NCBI RefSeq assembly: GCF_002946835.1
Contig: NZ_CP026652.1
Coordinates: 3,596,001-3,660,000 of the forward strand
Length of the DNA: 64,000 nucleotides
DNA from: Streptomyces dengpaensis
GTDB lineage: Bacteria; Actinomycetota; Actinomycetes; Streptomycetales; Streptomycetaceae
Direction of reading: 5' to 3'
The notes below the pieces were generated by a model. The model saw nothing but the letters and a program-made list of their open reading frames with translations. It made no database searches and was not told the origin of the DNA. This document shows positions 51,651 through 59,558 of the stretch, one piece after another; the stretch's first letter is position 1, and each line of letters begins with the position of its first letter. Position numbers and translations under genes: made by a program.

Positions 51651-53408
51651 ATGAGCAGCACACGTAAGACGACGCACGGCAGCGGCGAGGACTTCCTCCC
51701 CTGGATCGTGCCAGGTGCCGCCTTCCTCATAGGCACCCTGTTCTTCGGGGCCTGGCTGGGCGGGACGATCGGCGCGGCAGCGAGCGGCGCCGGCTGGGAC
51801 CCACCCCCGTTCAGCCTGTCCACCCTCGCCACCCTGATCAAGGAGGGCCCGGCCACGGTGTGGCCGACGGCGCCGGCCACGGCGGTCACGACCGGCATGG
51901 CGGTCGTGTTCGGCACGGTCGTCACCCTCGTCGTCGTACTCATCGCCCTCGGACGACGCCGCGTCACCAGGCCCACCGGCCTGGCCGGCCGCAGGGAACT
52001 GGCAGGCCTCCTCCCCAAGGGCGCCGCCCAGCGGGCACGCCAACTCCGCCCGTCCCTCGCCAAGTCGGGCAAGATCACCCCGGACGACACCGGCAATCTG
52101 CTCGGCAACCTGGAGCCGGGCGGCCCCGAGCTCCGCTCGAGCTACGAGGACGTGGAGCTGGACCTGATGGCCCCCCGGGCCGGCAAGTCCACCGGCATCG
52201 CGGTCCCCCGCGTCCTGCGCGCCCGCGGCAGCGTGCTGCTGACGTCGAACAAGGCGGACGTGTACAGCGTGACCCGAGCGGAGCGCGAACGCGTAGGACG
52301 GGTCTGGACGTTCGACCCTCAGGGCATCGCCCACAGCCCGCGCACCCTGTGGTGGGACATGCTGGCCGACGCCGCCACGATCGAGGGCGCCCGCCGCCTG
52401 GCGGGCCACTTCGTCGGCGCGGTGAACGACGACGCCTCGAAGCGCGACTTCTGGATCTCGGCGGCGCAGAACACCCTCACCGCCCTCTTCCACGCGGCCC
52501 ACCGCGGCAAGCGGCAGATCCCCGAGGTACTCGCGTGGCTGGCCGACCCGGCGGACCGCACACCGGTCGACCTGCTGCGGGACGCCGGAATGGCGGCCCT
52601 CGCGGACCAGCTGCAAGGCACCGTGCAGGGCGCCGTGGAAACGAGGGACGGCATCTACGAGACCGCCCGCCAGTGCGTGGCCTGCCTCCTCGACCCGAAC
52701 ATCGCGGCCTGGGTGACACCGGACCCGGACCTGCCGCAGTTCCTCCCCGAGCACCACGTCCTGTCCACCGACACACTCTACCTCCTCTCAAAGGACGGCG
52801 GCGGCTCGGCGGCCGGTGTCATCGCGGCGGCCGCGGACTCCGTACTGCGTGCGGGAGTCGTCGCCGCCGAGCGGATGGGCGGACGCCTCGACCCGCCGAT
52901 GGCGGCGGTGCTCGACGAGGCCGCCAACGTCTGCCGGATCTCCGATCTCCCCGACCTGTACTCGCACTTCGGCTCGCGCGGCATCAACGTCGTGACGCTG
53001 CTGCAGAGTTACCGGCAGGGCGCGCGGGTGTGGGGCGAGGCCGGCATGGACGCGCTCTGGTCGGCCGCCACGATCAAGCTGCTCGGCGCGGGTCTGGACG
53101 ACGCGGACTTCGTGGAGAAGATCTCCCGGCTGGTCGGCGAGCACGACGTGTCGACGGTCAGCTGGTCCAAGAACAAGGAAGGGCGGTCCCGTTCGACCTC
53201 GTACCGCCTCGAACGCATCCTGCCCGCCGACCGCATCCGCGCCCTGCCCAAGGGCACCGCGCTCCTCCTGGCCACCGGCATCAAGCCCGCCCTGGTCAGA
53301 CTGCGCCCCTGGTACGCCGAACCCGGCGCCGACCGCATCGCGACCGCGGCGCAGGCCGAGGTCAAAGCCATCACCGCCCGCGCCGCCGAAGGGATCACGC
53401 TCGGATGA
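51651..53408 (+). CDS. VirD4/TraD-like coupling ATPase
   Basis: A 585-residue protein with two N-terminal helices (WIVPGAAFLIGTLFFGAWLG and VVFGTVVTLVVVLIAL), then the coupling-protein ATPase domain. Walker A is MAPRAGKSTG (about 173-182), Walker B MAAVLDEAANVCRI, followed by LYSHFGSRGINVVTLLQSYRQ (shown in part), the usual T4CP Gln region. Coupling proteins recruit the substrate to the type IV channel. Without a visible relaxase the substrate may be protein, or DNA processed elsewhere. ATG at 51651 after the repeat. Confidence 0.93.
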   Translation: MSSTRKTTHGSGEDFLPWIVPGAAFLIGTLFFGAWLGGTIGAAASGAGWDPPPFSLSTLATLIKEGPATVWPTAPATAVTTGMAVVFGTVVTLVVVLIALGRRRVTRPTGLAGRRELAGLLPKGAAQRARQLRPSLAKSGKITPDDTGNLLGNLEPGGPELRSSYEDVELDLMAPRAGKSTGIAVPRVLRARGSVLLTSNKADVYSVTRAERERVGRVWTFDPQGIAHSPRTLWWDMLADAATIEGARRLAGHFVGAVNDDASKRDFWISAAQNTLTALFHAAHRGKRQIPEVLAWLADPADRTPVDLLRDAGMAALADQLQGTVQGAVETRDGIYETARQCVACLLDPNIAAWVTPDPDLPQFLPEHHVLSTDTLYLLSKDGGGSAAGVIAAAADSVLRAGVVAAERMGGRLDPPMAAVLDEAANVCRISDLPDLYSHFGSRGINVVTLLQSYRQGARVWGEAGMDALWSAATIKLLGAGLDDADFVEKISRLVGEHDVSTVSWSKNKEGRSRSTSYRLERILPADRIRALPKGTALLLATGIKPALVRLRPWYAEPGADRIATAAQAEVKAITARAAEGITLG

Positions 53409-53451
53409 CCCATGGGACGACCTCCGCCGCCGACGAACGGAACACGCTCAG

Positions 53452-53853
53452 ATGACGACCACCACCGCAGCCGCCGAACAGCCCGTCTCCGCACCACCGT
53501 TCATCCTCTACCTCGACGGCGAGGCCTACGCCGAGGAGATGCGCGGGCTCGCCGTCTGGGTGGCCGACCTGCTGCTTCCGGTGTACGGCCGTGAAGTCAC
53601 CTCGCAGCAGCCCTGGTGCCCGCGCTGGTGGGAGCACCTGGAGGCGGTGGCCCGGCTGCACGGGCTGTGGCTCGCCTGGCAGGAGTACACGGACCCGGCG
53701 GCCGGCGCGTCCGGGCCCGCCGTCTGGCACCGCGACCACCTCGGCCCCGTTCTCAACGAACTCCGGTCCCCCAGCGGCCCCTTCGCGGGGTGCAAGGCGG
53801 GCAGCCACCGCCCGAAGACGGCGCCAGCCGTGGAGACGTACGACACTCACTGA
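53452..53853 (+). CDS. DUF4913-family protein
   Basis: A 133-residue soluble protein. The core PWCPRWWEHLEAVARLHGLW and LAWQEYTDP identify the actinobacterial DUF4913 family, often found beside coupling ATPases on Streptomyces mobile or conjugation-like loci. WHRDHLGPVLNEL is the C-terminal signature. Function unknown. It starts 43 nt after the coupling ATPase. Confidence 0.85.
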   Translation: MTTTTAAAEQPVSAPPFILYLDGEAYAEEMRGLAVWVADLLLPVYGREVTSQQPWCPRWWEHLEAVARLHGLWLAWQEYTDPAAGASGPAVWHRDHLGPVLNELRSPSGPFAGCKAGSHRPKTAPAVETYDTH

Positions 53854-53908
53854 GTCTCGTCGTCCTTTACCGAGTCTCATCGTCATGACGTTTCGAGGAG
53901 AAGTACGT

Positions 53909-54373
53909 ATGAACCACCGGCACTCCCCGTCCCCGTACTCCCCGTACTTCGAGGACGTCGTCGACTGGCGTCATCACCGGGCCGGCCGGGCGCACGCCTT
54001 GGTGCGCGCGGTCCGTTCCGCGGACGGCCGCCGGGCGGTGGCCGTCGTGTCCGAACTGGCCAGCAACCCCGACGACCGCGGCATCACGGACGACTTCGGC
54101 GGAGTGGCGAACGCCGTACTGCCGGTGCTGCGCCGCAGCTTCGGCGCGGAGCTCGAACAGGTCGACTGGATCGCCCACTTCGGGGATTTCTCGTACCACG
54201 ACCCGACGGGACCCGAGACCTTCACCCGGATCACCGTGACCTCGGGACCGGCAGGGCACCACGACGACCTGAGCGGCGACCAGCCGCTGTCGGCGCGGGA
54301 GGTGGAGGAGCTGCTGGGCCGCGCGCTCGAACCCGTCGCCCAGGTGCTCGCTCGGATCGACCGGGCCGGGTGA
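53909..54373 (+). CDS. Hypothetical protein of the secretion locus
   Basis: A 154-residue soluble protein with no recognised domain. FEDVVDWRHHRAGRAHALV and AVAVVSELASNPDDRGI are the most regular parts; the C-terminus is helical (ALEPVAQVLARIDRAG). ATG at 53909 with GAGGAG. Placed 55 nt after the DUF4913 gene and 7 nt before the FolD-like gene, so co-transcribed with both. Confidence 0.8.
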   Translation: MNHRHSPSPYSPYFEDVVDWRHHRAGRAHALVRAVRSADGRRAVAVVSELASNPDDRGITDDFGGVANAVLPVLRRSFGAELEQVDWIAHFGDFSYHDPTGPETFTRITVTSGPAGHHDDLSGDQPLSAREVEELLGRALEPVAQVLARIDRAG

Positions 54374-54380
54374 GCCGACG

Positions 54381-55571
54381 ATGACCGAGCATGTGTCGGG
54401 ACGCGACGTCCTGCGCCAGGCCAGGGAGCTCTACCAGCCCTACCGTGACGCCGTGGAGCCCACGGGGCAGCGGGTGGCGATCATCCGTTTCGAACCCGCC
54501 GCCACCGATCCGCCGGACTGGCGTGTGCGCCTCGAGGCCTCCAAGGTCTCCGCCGAGCAGAAGGTGAAGAGCTTCGAGCACCTCGGCTTCACGGCGGACC
54601 ACGTCGTGATGCCGCCGGGGACCACGCGTGCGCAGTTCGCCGAGGTCCTCGACCGCGCCAACCAGGATCCCGCGACCCGCGCGATCATCGTCCAGTTCCC
54701 GCCGCCCGCCCATCTGCGCCCGCTCGTCGAGCGGATGGACCCGGCCAAGGACATCGACGCCCTGCTCAAGGGACGTTCGCAGTACAACGCGTGCGCGACG
54801 GCCGAGGGCATCTGCCGCGTCGTGGAACCGTTCGCGCGGGACGACCCGACGATCGCGGTCGTGGGCAGCAAGGGCTTCGTGGGCCAGGGCGTGGTGAACA
54901 CCCTGCGCGAGCAGGGCCACCGGCTGATGGAACTCGACGCCGGTGACGACCTGCGACGGGTACGGGACGCCGACATCGTCGTGTCCGTCACCGGCAACCC
55001 GGGCATCCTCAGCCCCGACCACCTCCGGCCGCACCACCGGCTCGTCGTGGACTCCGGTTTCGTACCGCAGCCGGACGGGAGCGTCCGCGGAGACGTCCAG
55101 CGCGCGGCGTACGGCATCCCGCAGCATCTCACCCCCGTGCCCGGCGGCATCGGCCCGGTGGAGATGGCGACCCTCATGGAACGCGTGGTCCGCAAGGAGG
55201 TCGACCCGAACGCCCCGTCCTGGAACGTCGAGCCGCGCCCCTACCTGACGAAGGAGCAGATGGCCCAGGGGGCGACGGCGACACAAGGGGCTTCGGTGGC
55301 GGCTGCGGCTCGGGGGGCTTCGGCGGCGCAGGGGGCATCGGCTGGACCGGCGGCTTCTGCGGGTTCGGCGGCGTCCGCGGGTGGTCCGCAGTCGACCGCG
55401 GCTCCGGGCAACCCCGTGGCGCAGGCCGCGAGGCTTCGCGGGGGCGGCGGCGGGGCGGGCACCGGCGGGGTGCCGGGTGGGCCGCCCGCGACCGGCCCCT
55501 CCGCATCGGTCCGCCCGCAGCTCCCCCAGCCGCCGAAGCCACCGGGAGCCGGCGGGGGTCCCGCCCGCTGA
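54381..55571 (+). CDS. FolD-like methylene-tetrahydrofolate dehydrogenase/cyclohydrolase homologue
   Basis: 396 residues. The first ~285 form a FolD: IIVQFPPPAHL, MDPAKDIDALL, the Rossmann loop VVGSKGFVGQGVV, and LTPVPGGIGPVEMATLM. The active-site Lys is present (K61 in SAEQKVKSFEHLGF), but the Tyr four residues before it is Ser57, and the PCTP motif is CATAEG. The last ~110 residues are a Gly/Pro/Ala/Gln tail. A housekeeping FolD is expected elsewhere, so this is likely a divergent copy belonging to the secretion locus; activity is uncertain. It starts 7 nt after the previous gene. Confidence 0.85.
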   Translation: MTEHVSGRDVLRQARELYQPYRDAVEPTGQRVAIIRFEPAATDPPDWRVRLEASKVSAEQKVKSFEHLGFTADHVVMPPGTTRAQFAEVLDRANQDPATRAIIVQFPPPAHLRPLVERMDPAKDIDALLKGRSQYNACATAEGICRVVEPFARDDPTIAVVGSKGFVGQGVVNTLREQGHRLMELDAGDDLRRVRDADIVVSVTGNPGILSPDHLRPHHRLVVDSGFVPQPDGSVRGDVQRAAYGIPQHLTPVPGGIGPVEMATLMERVVRKEVDPNAPSWNVEPRPYLTKEQMAQGATATQGASVAAAARGASAAQGASAGPAASAGSAASAGGPQSTAAPGNPVAQAARLRGGGGGAGTGGVPGGPPATGPSASVRPQLPQPPKPPGAGGGPAR

Positions 55572-55572
55572 G

Positions 55573-55640
55573 ACTCGTACGAGCCCGTCGTATGAGTCAC
55601 TCGTACGAGTCAGTCGTACGAGTCAGTCGTACGAGTCTGC
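55573..55640. repeat. Tandem CGTACGAGT repeats upstream of the amidase
   Basis: ACTCGTACGAGT-type palindromes recur four to five times at about 10-20 bp spacing (GACTCGTACGAGCC, then TCGTATGAGTCA, CTCGTACGAGTCAGTCGTACGAGTCAG cut here). They may be an operator array or a simple repeat. Confidence 0.65.
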
Positions 55641-55662
55641 CGAGGGAGCCCCCGAGAACCCG

Positions 55663-56850
55663 ATGGAACGTGCAATGGAACTGCAACTGGATCCGGAACC
55701 GGACGAGTATCAGTCCCTTTCGGCCGAGGAGATCGCCGCGTCCGTCCGGACGGGCAGCGCGCGCGCCGTGGACCTGGTCGCCGCCTCGCTGGCGCGGATC
55801 GGGCGGGTGGAACCGGTCCTCTCCGCGTTCGCCGAGGTGTGGGGCGAGGAGGCGATGCGGCGGGCCGCCGAGGTGGACGCGCGGGTCGCGGCGGGCGAGT
55901 GGCTGCCGCTCGCGGGTGTTCCGATCGGTGTGAAGGGGCGCCGCGGCCTGCATACGCGTACGGCGGGCGTGCTGGTCGCCGCCGGATGCGTGCCCGTGGG
56001 GGCCACGTCGGTGCCCGGTCCGGGCACGGCCTGGCAGACGTGGGGGCTCGGGGCGCACGGACGGACCGCCAACCCGTGGCGGATCGACCGGACCCCGGGC
56101 GGCTCCTCGGCCGGATCCGCCGCGGCGGTGGCCGCGGGACTGGTACCGATGGCCACGGGCAGCGACGGCGCGGGATCCGTACGGATCCCCGCCGCGTGGT
56201 GCGGCGTCTTCGGCCTCAAGACCACGAACGGCCGTCTCCCGTCCGCCGACCCTACGGGCCTCACGGCACCCGGCATCCTCACCCGCCACGTGTCGGACGC
56301 GGCCGCGTATTGGCGGGTTGTGGCGGGCGAGCCGCCGCCGGACCCGCACCCGGACTCCGGCCGGCCCCCCATTCCCGCCCTCTGGTCGCCCGACCTCGGC
56401 TTCGCCGACACCGACGCCGACATCGTGGCCCTCGCGTACGGCGCGGTGGAGCGGCTCGTCGAGGCCGGGATCGTGCGGCTGGTCTCACGGGACGTGCGGC
56501 TGGAGGACCCAGGTCCCGCCTGGCTGGCGTTGCGGACGCCGGGTGCCGATCCCGCCACGGCTCAACCGCTCCGGGACGCCAACGACCGGCGGCTCGCCGG
56601 GCTCTTCGCCGAGACCCCGTTGCTGCTGACCCCGGCCACGCCGAACGCACCGCACGGTCACGAAGGCCCCGGCGACCGCTACTCCACCGCTCTCACCTGG
56701 GCGTTCAACCTCAGCGGCCACCCCGCGACGAGCATCCCCGCGGGCTTCGGTACGGACGGCTGTCCGGTCGGCCTCCAGTGCGTGGCCCGGCACGGCGCCG
56801 AGCCCCTCCTGCTGGGCCTGGGAGCGCGGGCGGCCTTGCTCGAAGCCTGA
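55663..56850 (+). CDS. Amidase-signature-family protein
   Basis: A 395-residue Ser-cisSer-Lys hydrolase. The catalytic Lys is in GVPIGVKGRRG, the cis-Ser in TPGGSSAGSAAAVAAG, and the nucleophile Ser in GSDGAGSVRIPAAWCG. It is shorter than usual (450-500), lacking an internal segment after NGRLPS. Substrate unknown; members hydrolyse amides such as aliphatic or aryl amides, or act in Gln-tRNA synthesis, but here there is no gatB/gatC. ATG at 55663, with a second ATG four codons in. Four CTCGTACGAGT-like palindromic repeats lie just upstream (55573-55640). Confidence 0.88.
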   Translation: MERAMELQLDPEPDEYQSLSAEEIAASVRTGSARAVDLVAASLARIGRVEPVLSAFAEVWGEEAMRRAAEVDARVAAGEWLPLAGVPIGVKGRRGLHTRTAGVLVAAGCVPVGATSVPGPGTAWQTWGLGAHGRTANPWRIDRTPGGSSAGSAAAVAAGLVPMATGSDGAGSVRIPAAWCGVFGLKTTNGRLPSADPTGLTAPGILTRHVSDAAAYWRVVAGEPPPDPHPDSGRPPIPALWSPDLGFADTDADIVALAYGAVERLVEAGIVRLVSRDVRLEDPGPAWLALRTPGADPATAQPLRDANDRRLAGLFAETPLLLTPATPNAPHGHEGPGDRYSTALTWAFNLSGHPATSIPAGFGTDGCPVGLQCVARHGAEPLLLGLGARAALLEA

Positions 56851-57016
56851 GGCCTGAGGCTTGACACCGGACGCCTGAGCCTGCCGCCGGACGCAGGACG
56901 CCCGCCTCCTGAACCGGCTGGTCCGACCAGTAACCCTGGCAGTAAATGCGTGTGCACATATTGTTCACGCAGGTAGTCGGCGCCAGCCGCCCATCACGCG
57001 CACCCCAGGGGGACCC

Positions 57017-57616
57017 ATGACCCGCCACTTCCTGTTCCTGCTCGGCAGCAGCCGCAGCGACGGCAACACCGAGTTGCTGGCCCGCAAGGCCGCCGAGCAG
57101 CTGCCCGGAGACGTCGAGCAGCGCTGGCTGGACCTCGCGGCGCATCCGCTGCCCGACTTCGAGGACCTGCGTCACGACAGCGATCATGTCCGCCCGGTCG
57201 AGGGCAACGCGGGCCTGCTGCTGGACGCGACGCTCACCGCGACGGACATCGTGCTCGCCACCCCGCTGTACTGGTACTCGGTCTCCGCCCACACCAAGCG
57301 CTACCTCGACTACTGGTCGGGCTGGCTGCGCACTCCCGGCATCGACTTCAAAGCCACGATGGCGGGCCGCACCCTCTGGGGCATCACGTCGATGGCGGAC
57401 AGGGACACCGTGGTCGCCGACCCGCTGATCGGCACCCTCAACCACTCGGCCGCGTACATGGGCATGCGCTTCGGCGGAGTCCTGCTCGGCAACGGCAGCA
57501 AGCGAGGGAAGGTACTCGAGGACACGGCCGCTCTCGCCCGCGCGAAGACGTTCTTCGCACAGGACCCGCCGTTCGCCCGCTTCCCGTACGAGACCGAGGC
57601 CGCGCCAACGCCATGA
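57017..57616 (+). CDS. NADPH-dependent FMN reductase-like flavoprotein
   Basis: A 199-residue flavodoxin-fold protein. FLLGSSRSDGNTELLARKA binds the FMN phosphate, and ATPLYWYSVSAHTKRYLDYWS the ring; LGNGSKRGKV follows. It would reduce flavins or quinones with NAD(P)H. ATG at 57017 with AGGGGG upstream. Single gene. Confidence 0.92.
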   Translation: MTRHFLFLLGSSRSDGNTELLARKAAEQLPGDVEQRWLDLAAHPLPDFEDLRHDSDHVRPVEGNAGLLLDATLTATDIVLATPLYWYSVSAHTKRYLDYWSGWLRTPGIDFKATMAGRTLWGITSMADRDTVVADPLIGTLNHSAAYMGMRFGGVLLGNGSKRGKVLEDTAALARAKTFFAQDPPFARFPYETEAAPTP

Positions 57617-57649
57617 CGTCCTACGCGGCGATGCCCTACGCCCAGAGCC

Positions 57650-58546
57650 CTACGCCGTGATGTCCTTCGACGCGAACCGCGCCCACGCCGCCGACCCGAA
57701 CACCACCGCGTACAGCCCCTGAAGGCCGAGGTTGCGGACCAGGTCGTCCCAGTACACCGGGTCGCGCATGAGGTCGGCGAAGGACAGCCAGTAGTGCGAG
57801 AAGAAGTACGGCTGGAGCGCGTGCAGCTGGGGTATCTGGTCGAGGATCTGGACGGTGATGAGGAGCCCGACGGTCGTCGCCATCGCCGCGATGCCGCTGT
57901 TCGTCAGCGTGGAGATGAACAGGCCGAGCGCCGCGACGCCGATCAGTGAGGCGGCGACGACCAGGGCGATGAGCAGGGCGCGCCCGAGCCCCTCCGCGAA
58001 GCTGATCCGGGTCCCGGAGATCGTGGTCAGCTCGCCCAGCGGGAACAGCAGCGCGCCCACGATGAGCGCGGACGCCGCCACGACGAGGGTCGCGACCAGG
58101 CAGAACGTCATCGTGGTGGCGTACTTGGTGAGCAGCAGCCGGGTGCGGCCCGCGGGCGCGACGAGGAGATAGCGCAGGGTGCCGCTGTTGGCCTCGCCCG
58201 CGATCGCGTCGCCCGCGATGACGCCGATCGCCATCGGCAGGAAGAAGGGGAGCGTCGCCGCCAGCGCCGTGAACACCAGGAACAAGCCGTTGTTGGTGAT
58301 CTGCGAGATGAACGCCGGCCCTTCGCCGCCGCCACCGCCCGCTGTCGAGCCGTCGCTCGTCTCTATCTTGATCGCGATCCCGATGAGGATCGGTACGGCT
58401 GCCAGCACACCGAGCAGCGCGATCGTCCGCCAGCGCCGGAAGGTCGTGACCAGCTCGCTGCGGAAGAGTCCGAACGTCCACAGGGGACTCGGCGCCCGCG
58501 GGGGCTCCTCCGGTACGCGTACGGGTACGGTCTCAGCCCGCGACAT
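57650..58546 (-). CDS. ABC transporter permease (ABC-2 type)
   Basis: A 298-residue permease with six helices and a Gly-rich extracellular stretch after the first. AGDAIAGEANSGTLRYLLVAP is the ABC-2 signature region (MxxExxxGTL). It works with the ATP-binding protein encoded just upstream, whose last 14 bp it overlaps. Substrate unknown; the LolA-like gene ahead suggests an envelope or lipoprotein role. Confidence 0.92.
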   Translation of the reverse strand: MSRAETVPVRVPEEPPRAPSPLWTFGLFRSELVTTFRRWRTIALLGVLAAVPILIGIAIKIETSDGSTAGGGGGEGPAFISQITNNGLFLVFTALAATLPFFLPMAIGVIAGDAIAGEANSGTLRYLLVAPAGRTRLLLTKYATTMTFCLVATLVVAASALIVGALLFPLGELTTISGTRISFAEGLGRALLIALVVAASLIGVAALGLFISTLTNSGIAAMATTVGLLITVQILDQIPQLHALQPYFFSHYWLSFADLMRDPVYWDDLVRNLGLQGLYAVVFGSAAWARFASKDITA

Positions 58547-59525
58547 CGAAGCCCTCCCCCGTCAGCGCCACGAACGCGTCCTCCAACGAGGCCCGTTCCA
58601 CTCCGAAGCCGCGGACCCGGACGCCCGCCGTGACCAATGCCGCGTTCAGATCGGCGAGTTCGCGGTCCGGGACCTCGGCGGTCACATCTCTCTCCGTCAC
58701 CACGAGATCCGCGACGCCCTGTTCCTTCAGTACGCGCGCCGCGTCCCCGGCGTCCGGGGTGGTCACGACCAGCCGGCCCCGCGCACCCGCCGCGAGATCC
58801 GCCACCGCGCCCTGCGTGATGAGCCGTCCCTGCGCCATCACGGCCGCGTGCGTGCAGACCTGCTCGATCTCGTCGAGCAGGTGGGAGGAGAGGAAGACGG
58901 TCGTGCCGTCGGAGGCCAGCCCCCTGACCAGGGACCGGATTTCGCGCATGCCCTGCGGATCCAGACCGTTGGTCGGCTCGTCCAGCACGAGCAGGCGGCG
59001 GGGCTGGAGCAGCGCGGCCGCGAGCCCCAGCCGCTGCTTCATGCCGAGCGAGTACGCCTTCGCCTTCTTGCCGGCCGCGGCGCCGAGTCCGACCCGGTCG
59101 AGGGCGGCCCCGACGCGCGTACGCCGGGTGCGCGGGTCGGCGGTCGGGTCGGCGGCGTCGTACCGGATGAGGTTGTCGCGCCCGGAGAGGAAGCCGTACA
59201 GCGCGGGGCCCTCGATGAGGGCGCCCACGTGCGGGAGCACGGCGCGGGTGGCGCGGGGTATGGGCTGCCCCAGCACACGCGCCGTGCCCGAGGTCGGCTC
59301 GATCAGGCCCATCAGCATGCGGATGGTGGTGGTCTTGCCCGAGCCGTTCGGCCCGAGGAAGCCGAAGACGCTGCCCGCCGGGACGGTCAGATCCAGGCCG
59401 TCGACGGCGAGCTGTCCGCCGCGGAAGCGCTTGGTGAGCGCACGGGTGGCGATCACCGCGTCCTCGGCGGGCGCAGCGCCTCCCGAGTCCACCGGATCGG
59501 GCTCCGCGGCGGACGGCTCCTCCAT
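58533..59525 (-). CDS. ABC transporter ATP-binding protein
   Basis: A 330-residue ATPase. Walker A GPNGSGKTTTIRML, signature YSLGMKQRLGLA, Walker B LLVLDEPTNGLDP, and the switch His in LSSHLLDE are all present. A ~100-residue C-terminal domain (RLVVTTPDAGDAARVL...) is typical of the DrrA/CcmA-type drug or lipid exporters. I chose the ATG at 59525, which follows GAGGGAG, over a TTG four codons up. Confidence 0.95.
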   Translation of the reverse strand: MEEPSAAEPDPVDSGGAAPAEDAVIATRALTKRFRGGQLAVDGLDLTVPAGSVFGFLGPNGSGKTTTIRMLMGLIEPTSGTARVLGQPIPRATRAVLPHVGALIEGPALYGFLSGRDNLIRYDAADPTADPRTRRTRVGAALDRVGLGAAAGKKAKAYSLGMKQRLGLAAALLQPRRLLVLDEPTNGLDPQGMREIRSLVRGLASDGTTVFLSSHLLDEIEQVCTHAAVMAQGRLITQGAVADLAAGARGRLVVTTPDAGDAARVLKEQGVADLVVTERDVTAEVPDRELADLNAALVTAGVRVRGFGVERASLEDAFVALTGEGFDVAG

Positions 59526-59558
59526 GGGCTCCCTCAATTCCTCAGGTGCGTAACGTGT

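Noticed and set aside
40211..55571. Whole locus as a classical integrative conjugative element
   Set aside because: No integrase, relaxase, replication gene or direct att repeats are visible, and no tRNA lies at either border; base composition is like the neighbours.
55663..56850. Glutamyl-tRNA amidotransferase subunit A (gatA)
   Set aside because: The protein is too short, has no gatB or gatC neighbours, and diverges outside the general amidase motifs.
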